A program made the translations under genes and the position numbers. This document shows, piece by piece, positions 42,101 through 50,365 of a stretch of DNA of 64,000 nucleotides; position 1 is the stretch's first letter; every line of letters begins with the position of its first letter. The notes under the pieces were generated by a model. The model searched no databases. It was not told where the DNA came from and saw only the letters and a program-made list of their open reading frames with translations. Source of the stretch: an uncultured bacterium (lineage in GTDB: Bacteria; Cyanobacteriota; Vampirovibrionia; Gastranaerophilales; Gastranaerophilaceae); the NCBI GenBank assembly GCA_950022495.1, contig CATLLJ010000001.1:62001-126000 (forward strand). Direction: 5' to 3'.

Positions 42101-44168
42101 CCATACGACGTTCAATATCTTCGGTGTTGTCATAGTCAGCCGGCAGATTGTTGTAATCTTCCACAAGCTTATCAAGATATTCTCCAATACTCGGCACGTT
42201 ACGGTTATAAACAACAGAGCCTTGCAATACATTATCAGAATCAACAAATTCTTCCCTGTCAATCTGTTCAATTTCCGCCATATCTTCATTGATTAGGTCT
42301 TCTGCTGAAATCCCTGTTTTTTCTGAAATGTTAGAGAGCATAGAAACGCCGAGCCTTGCAACCTTTTCAGCCTGCTCTTTATCTGTAAACTTTCCTGATT
42401 GAAGTAGTGATTCAGTTACAGTATTGATATTTTTTTCAATACGTTGCTCCATTGTTGAATCAATGTTTAATTCACCGTTTTGGATTAGATTTTCAACAAC
42501 CTGTTCTTTGTCGGCTTCCGAAAGATTTTGCAATATATCAACAATTTGTTCATCTGTTGCACCGTTTTGTTCAAGATGATTACCCAGCACGTGTGATGCA
42601 ACGGATAAAGTTCCGCCTTGTAATGCTATTGCACCGGCAAGAACCGCCCATTCATCAGGTGATTTAAAAATTGCTTTAGCATAATTTTCAAGACTTCTTT
42701 TTTCATTATTTGTACCGATTGTAAGGTTTAAAACATCTTCGACAACTTCTTCACCTAATTCTTCAAAGAAACCGTCAAATTTAACCTTAGATTTTAACCA
42801 GTCAACACATTCTCCTTTAACCGGTAAATTGTTCATTTTTTCATATAACTTTGAAAATTCAGGAATGGATTTTTTCACGAAATCGCAAAGAGCTTTATTT
42901 GATTGGAGATATTTACTTATTGGCGACCCGATATATTTATTTACTGCAGCAGTAGCACCTTTGACAGGAATGCCTAACAATTCTCCTGATGCTTCCGATG
43001 CAAACATAATATATGTTTGACCTAATGATTTCATAAATGCAGTTGAAGGTTTTTCTTCTGATTCTTGAAAAATCCATTGACCTTTGTCTGTCAATTGGAC
43101 TTCATTATTAAACATCCGCTCTTGATAATTTTGAAAAGTATCGTTCCATCCGTGCGGCAAAATAGTATTCACTGTACCGGTTTTTATCATTTCACCAGCA
43201 CCGTGCATTACTTTTTGACCTATAGTTGCAGTTGCCGGCAATGCCTTTGTAAGCCCCATAGCTTTTAATACCCAGCCGCCTGTAGCCATTTCTCCGCCAA
43301 AACGAATTAAAGATGGTAAAAAATCTTTTGCAATACTTCCGCCCCAAGTATAACCCCGAACCGCTTCTTCTTGATGTTGTTCTAATTTATGATTTATAAA
43401 ATCCAGTTCATCTTGTCTGATTGATTCACCATTTCGGATATGCTGTGCTATTTCTCTAGCTTTTTTTGTATCAGCTTCGCTAACATACCCCCCAGCATAA
43501 GGAAGCCATGAACCTGTCATAAAACTATTTCCAAGTGATTCCCTAAACCCGATAGGCTTAGATTTATCAATATTTTTCGGTTTATTTACACCAGACATTT
43601 GTATAACAATATCATCAGGCTGATATTGTATATTTGTTCTTTCGCTTATTTCAGCTTGTCTGTCAAGATATGAACCCACTCTGTCAAAAAATGACGCAGT
43701 TCCGTTATTAACTCTTTTATCTCGTTCAGCATTCTTAGCCTTTCTTTGAGCTTTGAGTATGGCTTTTTCTTGTTCCAATTCTTTTTGTCTATTCTCATAA
43801 TCTAGTTCACGTTGTTTTCTTATACGGTCATATTCATTCCGTTTTGCGATTTGCTCTTCTGAGAGACCTAAATTTGCATTTTTATCGATATTATCATAAG
43901 TTCCATTAAAAACTACGGATTTTCTTTTTGCTTGTTCAAAAGGTGTTATAGCACCTTGCTTTTGCCAGTTCTGAATTTTTGCACTATCGTTAGCACTTAT
44001 TTTAGTAATAGGTTTTAATTCGTTTATAGTATCAGTAAACTGTTGTCTTATTATATTATCATCAAGTCCTGTAGCTCTCAAATAATCCACACGGGCTTTT
44101 GCACTTTCGGCAGAAATACCGTTAAGATTTAATATATTCATTTCATCTTGTGTTATATCAACTGTCAT
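36120..44168 (-). CDS. Giant polyvalent internal virion / ejection protein
   Basis: This 2682-residue protein is a polyvalent protein. Visible modules: a charged coiled-coil segment near 110-160; a nucleotidyltransferase motif GSYSTGTNKETSDLDVIVQY near 786; an ADP-ribosyltransferase-like motif VYHGTPHRFDEF...GWGLYFAGN near 1089-1120; a zincin-like HEFAHWW near 1402; long helical stretches; and a hydrophobic C-terminal zone (about 2515-2610). In T7-group phages proteins at this position are ejected with the DNA to form the entry channel. The enzymatic modules may act on host molecules on entry. Confidence 0.88.
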   Translation of the reverse strand: MTVDITQDEMNILNLNGISAESAKARVDYLRATGLDDNIIRQQFTDTINELKPITKISANDSAKIQNWQKQGAITPFEQAKRKSVVFNGTYDNIDKNANLGLSEEQIAKRNEYDRIRKQRELDYENRQKELEQEKAILKAQRKAKNAERDKRVNNGTASFFDRVGSYLDRQAEISERTNIQYQPDDIVIQMSGVNKPKNIDKSKPIGFRESLGNSFMTGSWLPYAGGYVSEADTKKAREIAQHIRNGESIRQDELDFINHKLEQHQEEAVRGYTWGGSIAKDFLPSLIRFGGEMATGGWVLKAMGLTKALPATATIGQKVMHGAGEMIKTGTVNTILPHGWNDTFQNYQERMFNNEVQLTDKGQWIFQESEEKPSTAFMKSLGQTYIMFASEASGELLGIPVKGATAAVNKYIGSPISKYLQSNKALCDFVKKSIPEFSKLYEKMNNLPVKGECVDWLKSKVKFDGFFEELGEEVVEDVLNLTIGTNNEKRSLENYAKAIFKSPDEWAVLAGAIALQGGTLSVASHVLGNHLEQNGATDEQIVDILQNLSEADKEQVVENLIQNGELNIDSTMEQRIEKNINTVTESLLQSGKFTDKEQAEKVARLGVSMLSNISEKTGISAEDLINEDMAEIEQIDREEFVDSDNVLQGSVVYNRNVPSIGEYLDKLVEDYNNLPADYDNTEDIERRMAEMDILGKIASGEELSLEDTEKVNDLIADYEAKGNEQFADVVRATLDNLQKSNNNIEKHFGDTAQNITQNIKSDILNILEENGLDKSEFNFEDVRIYGSYSTGTNKETSDLDVIVQYSGSMREDDAFNMLNDEKLTIEDVNGRTVEIDINPINVEQSGTVDENLKYFEGLEPKSQRYNQAAMISGINPKQRIDVIDLTSKFSNAKKLTRKDLSNYIKTLIGTSLKPKDKKTILNFVKRSKRIGKPDIYIPNHIANSSKVEKKYKGERNTAVNNITDLIQNSVLIDIEPNHKKTSKPDIDNYLRFYVPVKINSDIYTVRIIAENNTKNNLFNILDGNIYDVIIDKKIQASALIPANKQRSIMKPASNNSINGNDTNINPETITIEEMLKGVQSADGKAYYQSVYHGTPHRFDEFSLDSIGTGEGHQAHGWGLYFAGNKNVSEEYRKLLSKSLKNAKYDNVPIGKTELNLLYPSVMEALTLKSKESAIKELNKLKTDYEKSKDKTGFIGNAARAFLSEYPRQLKILNNIDENKITGVNKGQLFEVDIPESDVLLDENKKIKEQSKKVIKALQELCRNEGFNYMKLVAGFGEKSEPQTGKQIYSNLRNYVQWQAENNGNKISDENSAKEASLLLNKYGIKGITYDGRQDGRCYVIFDDKAIKVLKTYYQAQRQNKLFIDNEKAEEIADRLTKVKGSFIPAENLIKLFKDADESTIVHEFAHWWLEKLVKYSAESEELQEDLKEIRKFVKNHGEPFTTEQHERFARGFEAYIRTGSAKTNRLKKLFEDFKNALLSLYDSIKSLGFDENEIPEINNLFDRLLTTENQRIQAAVFDRCNNIQAQILEIRNNQEKELAEIDEIYKSNIERNLKDTRKQKQVEEYLRLADKATSRVPKAVKEYQSRYRNATFEILEKATGYKRQFIANPKNWEKVQDKIENMADPFSSGNGMQASWREFYADSGVSYDNMETDGDYNLAYQAFDVLQSDNYLPQETFEGEEKIGKFFGTFDYLAGKVMSLRGENKDAAFEALTSIFDNIPAMPDAAMQEIHDKLSDISDTFIEQKSNERSKGLRNVSLTSQLRTFVSHKMHEMKAYDPETKRHIRLSEVNKLYSLLKYATDVQATKEIIRTINAHAIKQLENRQKHILHKEIQKQVKINSKLIKVGALKRGKFDWKTNTVFADLQQMNRLSQEDAKKEYLNLINADNAVLGEERESIEDNPTSRLDAPTDFQKSLKVKFLEYKANKVNNLNLTATRTLLEDILELKFEGRRAKNDEELKKALSRYDYQTDLVSIINANANNESAKFIARFVAGDLPLTSEGTLANWESLLTSTFNRETAKKYSLLKTESDVEVFAHRKCLEFYNKALDIYKLRRSNDGAVNKAKNLWDKALDFDNIQPLVKLFNEYEDEVYSFKQITFNKDTEKFVKTNVEISHAQLITLYAWSLNPELKKRLITQFVGENHPEGEQRLNDMFSKLSDQDKQFAWAMVDICDSMYEDTNEVFIRTTGLSLPRVDNYIPSKTERIGSDLDMMHENMLRSTNPSFIKQRKNCGRIKMDPQSPLAIILPHINKTARYIVMSEKVNFYNRIFQAPDVKAALIESYGKKSGTKIHQVLLNQLATSTYENYARSITVGKNLIDTVASNYITSKIGGNLKVMFSQLTSVINYAENMPTHLWATEFTKALANPKETISFMFDNCEYLQARLAGNSQNEIISTLTNESDKFRSLRNWCTSNTKYGDILAIIFGGKPYVDYLMKNGRTKEQAFEKFVEDTLRSQQSGHNSATSAWQKKQAQNAFTRMVFAFNNTNLQYERKFIDAVSNYVKGDISKQEFLKAIAIYKVFNPILFTSFLTNLSLSSLIMGLAGGDDDALLNFGGDIFTAIICSNLKAYGFLGIIANAITSAIAAKMTGGRYFPDTLPLISDFESSMQKLLRGKSLEFSDYIEMIAGVGDYSTGVATTRLYNAAGGISDIAQGEIGTGLLRMTGYGKYRATVGATGKPPERGK

Positions 44169-44176
44169 TACTGCTC

Positions 44177-46300
44177 CTAAAATTTATATACATTATTTTT
44201 TGCAACAACCTTATTCGTTGCAGGATTAGCATTTATTAAGGTAACATGAGCGTGATGCACGTGATTTGTACCGTGTTGTCTGTCATACTTTCTTTCATCA
44301 ACAATTTTTCGATTACCTGCAAAATGAGTAAGTATGTTCGGGTCAGATGTTCCGATAGCCTGTACATTTGGCAAAGCTAATAATTTCTGATAAATTTTTA
44401 TTCTGTTTTGCACAGAATGTTCAGACATAGATATATCAGCTGCTCTGCCTACTGAATGATAAGAACCGGCTTGATTTCTCCAGCGGCTTGTTACTGTCAA
44501 CTTTAAACCGAGCTGTTTACTAAGTGTCGGAATTTGATTATCCGCAAAATATGTAAGAACTTTTTGTTCATTCGGTTTCGGATTTGTGTATGCAATATTT
44601 TTCATAACATTTTCACTTTTTGAAAAATCACTTACCATTTGTTGTGCTTTCGTCCGTTTTTCTTCGGCTTTTTGCGATACACGTTTTTGGATGATTTTAT
44701 ATTTTTCTGAATCAGGCGGCATTTGCCCATTATGTTGATTTTGATAATATACAAAGTCATTCATAACATCTTTAATAAATCCGGCTCTGATATTCATCCC
44801 CTTTTCTAAATGCTTATAAAGTTGAACCCCATCAGAACCTTTATATCCCAAAGAATTAGTTATATTTTGAAGTTCATCATCAGTTATTTTTCTGCCTTTT
44901 CTGGCTTCAAATTCTCTGGTTAAGGCTTTTATTTCATTGAATGCCGTAGTTCTTGTGTCTCCGCCATCTTTCCATAACGGATTATTTCCATGGTCTAACC
45001 CCATTTCTTTTAATGCGGCTTGTATCATTTTGTCATCATCTTTTATATTGCTGTAATATTTACCAGCTTTGATATCTTCCTGTTTTTGGTGAAATTGTTT
45101 ATATTCTCCGTCAGATAAAAAACCTCTGTATTTGTTCAAATCTTCCTTTGCAAATCCTTGAGCATCATTTACGGATTTATCATATAACATTTCCCAAATT
45201 TGATTATCTGTTTCTGGTAATCCGTTTTTATTAACATAATTCATAAGACTTAATTTAACGTCAGGATCTAAAATATCGGGGATATCATCATAGGATAAAG
45301 TTCCACCATTTTTTTCGGCTAGTACAGCCTTCTCATAGAAATTATTTAGAGCTTCTTTTTCAGCCTGATTTTTAAAATGTTCCTCTTGAGAATAATGTCG
45401 TTTTACTCTTGATAACACCACATCTGACATATTTATATCTTTGATTGCTTCTGCTTGCCTGATAGCTTCCTGCTCGTTTGCTGAATTTGAAATTATATCA
45501 TTTGCAAGTTGTCTTGATTTGTATTTATCTTCCTCATTTTTTATTGCACCGATATAGCGTGAATGGTATTTAGGGTCAATATCATTCTTATGTTGTTCAA
45601 AAAATTCACCGGCAGACAAATCACCTTCCTGCAATTTAGCATCAAGTACAGAAGTGTAAGCAGTTGAGATATTTGACTTTTTTAACGCTTCAATTGACTT
45701 TGCATCTAAATTTTGTTGCTGACCTTGCCACTCTGAAATACTTTTAATGTTAGCGATTTGCAGTTCAATATTATCGGGATTGTTTCTGTCTGCAACGGCA
45801 CTTGTTATGGCATTTTCAACCCCTAACTTTCCTTCTGTCATAGCCCAGTTATTTGTTTGCTGTAAATCGTGATTTGTAACGTTATTCAATATGCCTGTTC
45901 GTTTATTAGTACCGATTGCATCAACTTTATCCATTGAAAACTTGGAAAGCCTGTTTTCACTTTTCCATTGCTGAACAAAATCATCATAACTTTTCATGAT
46001 TTCTTCACTTTTGCCGGAAGCATCCTGACCTTGTTTTACAAAATATCCGTTTTCTTTATCAAGTAATGTTGATTGTTTCCATTGCTCAATTGCATTATTA
46101 AACTGCGTAACCTTTGCCTGTTCGCGGATTTCATTTATATTACTAACAACATTTGCTATATTATTCAAACCATTTGTAATATTATTATTCGCGTGTGCAA
46201 TACTTGCACCGGATGTGTTCGCATCAATATTAAGATGTTCATAAGGTAATGCTTTACCATCTAAACCGGTCTGTCTTACAACCTGTGGAATTTGCGGCAT
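44177..46300 (-). CDS. Internal virion protein with C-terminal M15-like peptidase domain
   Basis: This 707-residue protein is mostly helical (about 50-570) like T7 gp15/gp16-type ejection proteins. The C-terminal 140 residues carry a peptidase M15 layout: VTSRWRNQAGSYHSVGRAADISM (His and Asp ligands) and TNHVHHAHVTLI (His). It may open the peptidoglycan during DNA entry. The ATG at 46300 has AGGAG eight bases upstream. It is nine bases from the giant protein gene. Confidence 0.78.
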   Translation of the reverse strand: MPQIPQVVRQTGLDGKALPYEHLNIDANTSGASIAHANNNITNGLNNIANVVSNINEIREQAKVTQFNNAIEQWKQSTLLDKENGYFVKQGQDASGKSEEIMKSYDDFVQQWKSENRLSKFSMDKVDAIGTNKRTGILNNVTNHDLQQTNNWAMTEGKLGVENAITSAVADRNNPDNIELQIANIKSISEWQGQQQNLDAKSIEALKKSNISTAYTSVLDAKLQEGDLSAGEFFEQHKNDIDPKYHSRYIGAIKNEEDKYKSRQLANDIISNSANEQEAIRQAEAIKDINMSDVVLSRVKRHYSQEEHFKNQAEKEALNNFYEKAVLAEKNGGTLSYDDIPDILDPDVKLSLMNYVNKNGLPETDNQIWEMLYDKSVNDAQGFAKEDLNKYRGFLSDGEYKQFHQKQEDIKAGKYYSNIKDDDKMIQAALKEMGLDHGNNPLWKDGGDTRTTAFNEIKALTREFEARKGRKITDDELQNITNSLGYKGSDGVQLYKHLEKGMNIRAGFIKDVMNDFVYYQNQHNGQMPPDSEKYKIIQKRVSQKAEEKRTKAQQMVSDFSKSENVMKNIAYTNPKPNEQKVLTYFADNQIPTLSKQLGLKLTVTSRWRNQAGSYHSVGRAADISMSEHSVQNRIKIYQKLLALPNVQAIGTSDPNILTHFAGNRKIVDERKYDRQHGTNHVHHAHVTLINANPATNKVVAKNNVYKF

Positions 46301-46311
46301 TTCAATATCTC

Positions 46312-46803
46312 CTAATCTATGCTTAAACCTTTTTTCTTTCTTAACCGATAAAACAATTCAAATCCTTCAGGAATTTTCAATTGCGGCGGACGCGGTTTAT
46401 CAAATTTAAAACCGAGCCATTTTAGCCAGTTTTTTGCAAAATCATTTTTGTAATAGATGAAATTATAAAGAAACCAGAACTGCTTATCATATTTTTTGAA
46501 TTCTTTTTTCAGTTCCCGAAGTAAACAAATCTTATGTTTTACAATCTCATCAGTACAAAGCATCCAAACAACCCCGACACCATCTTCATCTTTATCAAGG
46601 TGCCAAGCTCCACCCATACAAACGGGGATATCGCCATCTTTTGACACTCCAATAAGAACATCAAAATCAGTTTTCATGATGTCTTCATAAACTTTTTCTC
46701 TCCAATGTTCACCGTGAATAGCTTTGACTTCTTCAAGGTCATCTTTACGCAAATGGTCAAGAATATATAAAACATCTTTTTCATTTTTTTGTTTACGATA
46801 CAT
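46312..46803 (-). CDS. T7 gp13-like GNAT-fold protein
   Basis: This is a 163-residue protein. I chose MYRKQ at 46803, next to the previous stop; a longer frame starts at 46830 but overlaps it. It has DFDVLIGVSKDGDIPVCMGGAWHLDKDEDGVGVVWMLCTDEI and a C-terminal helix-strand with KNDFAKNWLKWLGFKFD, which match the gp13-like phage family with a GNAT fold. In T7, gp13 helps virion assembly. Ordering (tube B, gp13-like, ejection proteins) matches T7-like late genes. Confidence 0.75.
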   Translation of the reverse strand: MYRKQKNEKDVLYILDHLRKDDLEEVKAIHGEHWREKVYEDIMKTDFDVLIGVSKDGDIPVCMGGAWHLDKDEDGVGVVWMLCTDEIVKHKICLLRELKKEFKKYDKQFWFLYNFIYYKNDFAKNWLKWLGFKFDKPRPPQLKIPEGFELFYRLRKKKGLSID

Positions 46804-46804
46804 T

Positions 46805-48865
46805 TTAGTTATTCTCGTTATCTCTAACATCTACCAGTGCTGAAATTGAAAGTATAGTTACAGGTAATGGATAATTCTGTTTTATCTTGACTGTAGCATT
46901 TTGTAGCGGTCTGGCTAAAACAGTTCTGCTGATATCTTTAGAATAAAGATTTTCGCTGTGATTTATAGAATCATCACATCTTGGATTTCTGAATGCTCTG
47001 CCGTCTGCTCCGCAAATAAGAAAATCTTCACGTGATTTATAGCATTTTACACTAACAAAATTGATTAACTTAGTTAAACCTTGAGTATTTTCACCCTCTA
47101 TATTAAGAGTTTCCAGCTCAAATTCATACGGCAAACCTATAACAATTGAACTTGCTTTTTTAGGTAAAGTTACAGAGCCATTTTTAACAACAAGACCTTC
47201 AATAATACCGCCGTTAACATTTGCAATTACTTCACGACCTTCCAGATGGTCTAAACCGCTTATTGTTGTTACAGGTTCATCAAATTCAGCAGATAAACCG
47301 CAGTCAACAAGAAAACCTTTAGCCGCATTATTTATCACTCGTGTTTTGGTTCGTTCAATGAATTTAACAGTTTCTCCGTTAATTTTTCTGGAAACAGTAA
47401 AATAAGCAACATCTTCAAGACCTTCCCTAACAATATCAACCCAGTCAAATACTCCGTCAGTTTCAAATCTTGTCCATCCGCAAAGTTTTTGTTTCTTATT
47501 ATATGTCATTGTTACACAGGTTCCGTCTGTGAAAATGACATATAACATTCTATACGGCTCTTTAGCATAAGCCATACATTTAACTTCTTTACCTTCAAAC
47601 AGGTGTGATGAGAATAAGGAAAGTTCATCTCCGTCATAACCATCAGACATGTAATCCCAGCCCAAATCTCTAATTACCGAGCCGCCGGCTTGAACAAATA
47701 AAACCATAGAACCTGACACAACAGGTTCAACATGACTTGACCCGTAACAAGATTGAATTACCGCCGCAGGTGTCGGGTTTGCTTGGAAAACACCATCTGT
47801 ACCGTTAACTTTCCACTCGGAATTTGAAGTTAGAACAATTAAATCCTTCATTGGAATAAGATGTCTGATTTCGTTAACTTCCCTATCATCCATATTAAGT
47901 GTGATTGCATCAGTAGCAATTAACGGTCTGGAAATATTAAAGTTATTTATTGCGGCAGTTTGAGAAGCCCATAATGTTTGTGGGTCATTGTTTGAATTTG
48001 CATAAACCTTTCGTTGCTGATAATAACATGAGCAAGATGGGTTATTGTTATTTGCAAACGGATTTTTAGATAATGGAGCAGATGAAGATAAATCAGGCTC
48101 AATTTTATCATCCGTAAATGTTGTACCTTTGGCATTGCCAATATAACCAAATACACCGTTAACAGAACGATAAATATTATATTCTGTAGCTCCTGTAACT
48201 GCCGCCCATGTAATTGTCATATATTCTTCGGTTGTCCAGTTTGCTTCGCGGTGTCCTGTAGCTTTGGCAACGGCACTTACTTTCGATTCTTCATTATTAT
48301 CAATATTTACTGCGGTTACAATATATTGATATTCTCTAGTATTGGAACTTGTTGCACCTTTCCACACAGCTTTTACATTTTGCGGTGCAGAAATTGCAGG
48401 CTCAAAAGTTATGTCTTCAAGTGTCCAAATATAATGAGAATTACGGACTAAATTTTTTGTCGGATATTTCGGATGCGTAAGCGTTAAATAATCACCTGCT
48501 TGAGAACGTTTAATATATGGCAAATCCTCTGCTAAGTACGGAGTTTCAATTTCAACAATTTCATCATTATCGTTAATGATATATCCGCCGTCTTTAATAA
48601 ATCTTATGTACTTATCCCCGAACTCTAACATATAAGTTTGTTCAGAATTAAAGACAAATTTCATTAAACGGGTTTCTTTATCAGAATATTTTGCAACACC
48701 GCAATATTCTAATCCCATACGGTTAGAGATACCGCCTTCTTGATGAATAATCGCATTTTTAGCAGTTTTTAAACCTATTTCATATTGTTCAAGTTGTGTT
48801 CTCGCATCCAAACGCGGCGAAAGTTCACCCCTTGTAAAGGATGATTGAGTTAATCTTGTTGGCAT
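46805..48865 (-). CDS. Tail tubular protein B (T7 gp12-like)
   Basis: This 686-residue protein forms the tail nozzle. The N-terminus LTQSSFTRGELSPRLDARTQLEQYEIGLKTAKNAIIHQEGGISNRMGLEYCG is diagnostic of the family, and CSCYYQQRKVYANSNNDPQTLWASQ and EIRHLIPMKDLIVLTSNSEWKVNG follow. The rest is beta-rich. AGGAG lies five bases before the ATG, and the 145-base leader upstream is one of two structured repeats (see findings). Confidence 0.93.
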   Translation of the reverse strand: MPTRLTQSSFTRGELSPRLDARTQLEQYEIGLKTAKNAIIHQEGGISNRMGLEYCGVAKYSDKETRLMKFVFNSEQTYMLEFGDKYIRFIKDGGYIINDNDEIVEIETPYLAEDLPYIKRSQAGDYLTLTHPKYPTKNLVRNSHYIWTLEDITFEPAISAPQNVKAVWKGATSSNTREYQYIVTAVNIDNNEESKVSAVAKATGHREANWTTEEYMTITWAAVTGATEYNIYRSVNGVFGYIGNAKGTTFTDDKIEPDLSSSAPLSKNPFANNNNPSCSCYYQQRKVYANSNNDPQTLWASQTAAINNFNISRPLIATDAITLNMDDREVNEIRHLIPMKDLIVLTSNSEWKVNGTDGVFQANPTPAAVIQSCYGSSHVEPVVSGSMVLFVQAGGSVIRDLGWDYMSDGYDGDELSLFSSHLFEGKEVKCMAYAKEPYRMLYVIFTDGTCVTMTYNKKQKLCGWTRFETDGVFDWVDIVREGLEDVAYFTVSRKINGETVKFIERTKTRVINNAAKGFLVDCGLSAEFDEPVTTISGLDHLEGREVIANVNGGIIEGLVVKNGSVTLPKKASSIVIGLPYEFELETLNIEGENTQGLTKLINFVSVKCYKSREDFLICGADGRAFRNPRCDDSINHSENLYSKDISRTVLARPLQNATVKIKQNYPLPVTILSISALVDVRDNENN

Positions 48866-49010
48866 AAATTCTCCTGTGTGTAGAATACAAAACGGAAACT
48901 ATGAGTTTTCGTTTTTGTATGAAACCGTTCTAAACCGCCGTTATGAACGTAACGGAAGTGTAGTGAGTGAAGCAATCTTTGATTGCACAGGCGGAAAATC
49001 CCCCAGTTAC
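48866..49010 (-). repeat. Structured leader repeat, copy A
   Basis: This is the full 145-base gap in front of tail tubular protein B. Copy B (49602-49753) is nearly identical over about 130 bases. On the minus strand it can fold into CCGCC/GGCGG closing a junction with GCAATC/GATTGC and CCGTTA/TAACGG hairpins, then a long hairpin next to the ribosome site. Confidence 0.75.
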
Positions 49011-49601
49011 TTATCTGTAATCCGTATAATCAGTATCGTCTTGGTCTTTAATCTCTGTTTTTCGAGCATCCGTAACAATCGCGTTGCGAATAGCAATTTG
49101 ATAATCCTGCAAACAAGTATTCTTTTTGTTTGCAGACCCGACAATTACTTGAGCTGATAAATAGGCAAGATAAAATGCAAGAGCATTAACAAACGGTGCG
49201 GTGAAAAGATTTTCATTAGTAACCCTTCTGGTATAACGAAGAGTGCAAGGATTGCAATTTGTAAGAATTATTTTTGCTCCGGTTGAATCAGTAGAAGGAT
49301 GTGCGATTTTTTCTTTCTTGTCATAGTGGTCAATTGCGGCACGAGGTGATATGCAATCATTCGGATATGCAAAAGCAAAACTAAAATTTGGATCGAGCGA
49401 TTTTTCAAATCCAACTGATAATTCTTTATATCCGTTAGCAAAGCTCCAATCATGAGCCTCAAGCACGGTATCACGTGCCACTTCATAAAAATTGTTCATC
49501 AAAAGACCTTCAGGAGCTTCCTCAATACTATTTTGAAGTAGTATTGAAACTCCAAGATGGCTTAATGCCAAATTGAAGATTTTTGTTTTTGTATATGACA
49601 T
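49011..49601 (-). CDS. Tail tubular protein A (T7 gp11-like)
   Basis: This 196-residue protein starts at the ATG at 49601 (AGGAG five bases upstream); the longer frame to 49715 runs through the leader repeat and lacks a ribosome site. TKTKIFNLALSHLGVS, EAPEGLLMNNFYEVARDTVLEAHDWSFANGYKELS and a C-terminal helix are typical of tail tubular A proteins, which connect the portal to the tube. It is between the two leader repeats. Confidence 0.9.
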   Translation of the reverse strand: MSYTKTKIFNLALSHLGVSILLQNSIEEAPEGLLMNNFYEVARDTVLEAHDWSFANGYKELSVGFEKSLDPNFSFAFAYPNDCISPRAAIDHYDKKEKIAHPSTDSTGAKIILTNCNPCTLRYTRRVTNENLFTAPFVNALAFYLAYLSAQVIVGSANKKNTCLQDYQIAIRNAIVTDARKTEIKDQDDTDYTDYR

Positions 49602-49753
49602 AAATTCTCCTAAGTGTGTGAAAAACAGAAAACGGAAACGATGAGTTTTCGTTTCTGTTTGTAACCGTTCTAAACCGCCGTTATGAACATAACGTGAGTG
49701 TAGTGAATGTAGCAATCTTTGATTGCACAGGCGGAAAATCCCCCAGTGTGTTT
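49602..49753 (-). repeat. Structured leader repeat, copy B
   Basis: This is the 152-base gap in front of tail tubular protein A. It shares nearly the whole sequence of copy A. Differences in the SD-proximal hairpin and in the P3 hairpin keep base pairing (for example TACAAAA/TTTTGTA in A against CAGAAAA/TTTTCTG in B), which points to an RNA structure under selection. Confidence 0.75.
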
Positions 49754-50365
49754 TTAAGCAAAAGTAATGTTGTCGCCTTTAACACCGCCTGAAACTAATT
49801 TTGTATTAGGACGATAGGTTTTATTTCCAATAGAATTATTTGAATACCATTTGCCTGCGACATTTGCGACTGTTCCCAATCCGTTTAAACCTGAGCCGAC
49901 AGCATTTGTTATACCTGCTTTATAGGCATTCTTTCCGGCAAAAGTATCAAGGTTTGCTTGATTGTTGAAATTATCAGCTTGATTTTCGTATGCAACGGCT
50001 TCTGTTTCTTTGTTGTATTGCTTTGTAAGAGCATCCAGTTCACCTGTTGCGGCTGAATCTTCAATAATATCAAGGTTAGTACCTGACGATATATCAAATC
50101 CGTTTGCCGCCATTGCCGTTTGCTGGCTTCCGATAGCCTGTAATGTTTTTATTCTTTGTGTGCGAGCTTCTTCGATACCTTCCTGCCGTTTCATATCGGC
50201 ATTTGCTTGAGCCTTTTCAGCATTTCTGCGATTGATTTCAGCTTGATAATTGTATTGAGCTTGAGCGGATTTCCCTTGCTGAACCGAAGAAACAACACCC
50301 ATTGTGGTACTTAATGCAGTAGCCACAACGGATGTAACAATAGCGGTAATACCCAAATCACACAT
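49754..50365 (-). CDS. T7 gp14-like internal virion protein
   Basis: This 203-residue protein has an N-terminal hydrophobic region (ITAIVTSVVATALSTTMGVVSSVQQG) followed by a helical Gln/Ala/Asn/Arg-rich section (AQAQYNYQAEINRRNAEKAQANADMKRQEG) and Gly/Asn-rich tail, the pattern of T7 gp14-type core and ejection proteins. The start overlaps the stop of the gene upstream. GGAG precedes it. Its place before the tail tubes is an unusual order compared with T7. Confidence 0.78.
   Translation of the reverse strand: MCDLGITAIVTSVVATALSTTMGVVSSVQQGKSAQAQYNYQAEINRRNAEKAQANADMKRQEGIEEARTQRIKTLQAIGSQQTAMAANGFDISSGTNLDIIEDSAATGELDALTKQYNKETEAVAYENQADNFNNQANLDTFAGKNAYKAGITNAVGSGLNGLGTVANVAGKWYSNNSIGNKTYRPNTKLVSGGVKGDNITFA

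Noticed and set aside
41945..42292. Plus-strand ORF opposite the giant virion protein
   Set aside because: Reads as a His/Gln/Leu-rich artefact; no ribosome site, and the other strand is coding.
48876..49157. ORF spanning the leader repeat upstream of tail tube B
   Set aside because: It runs across the structured repeat and into the antisense of tail tube A, so it is not a gene.
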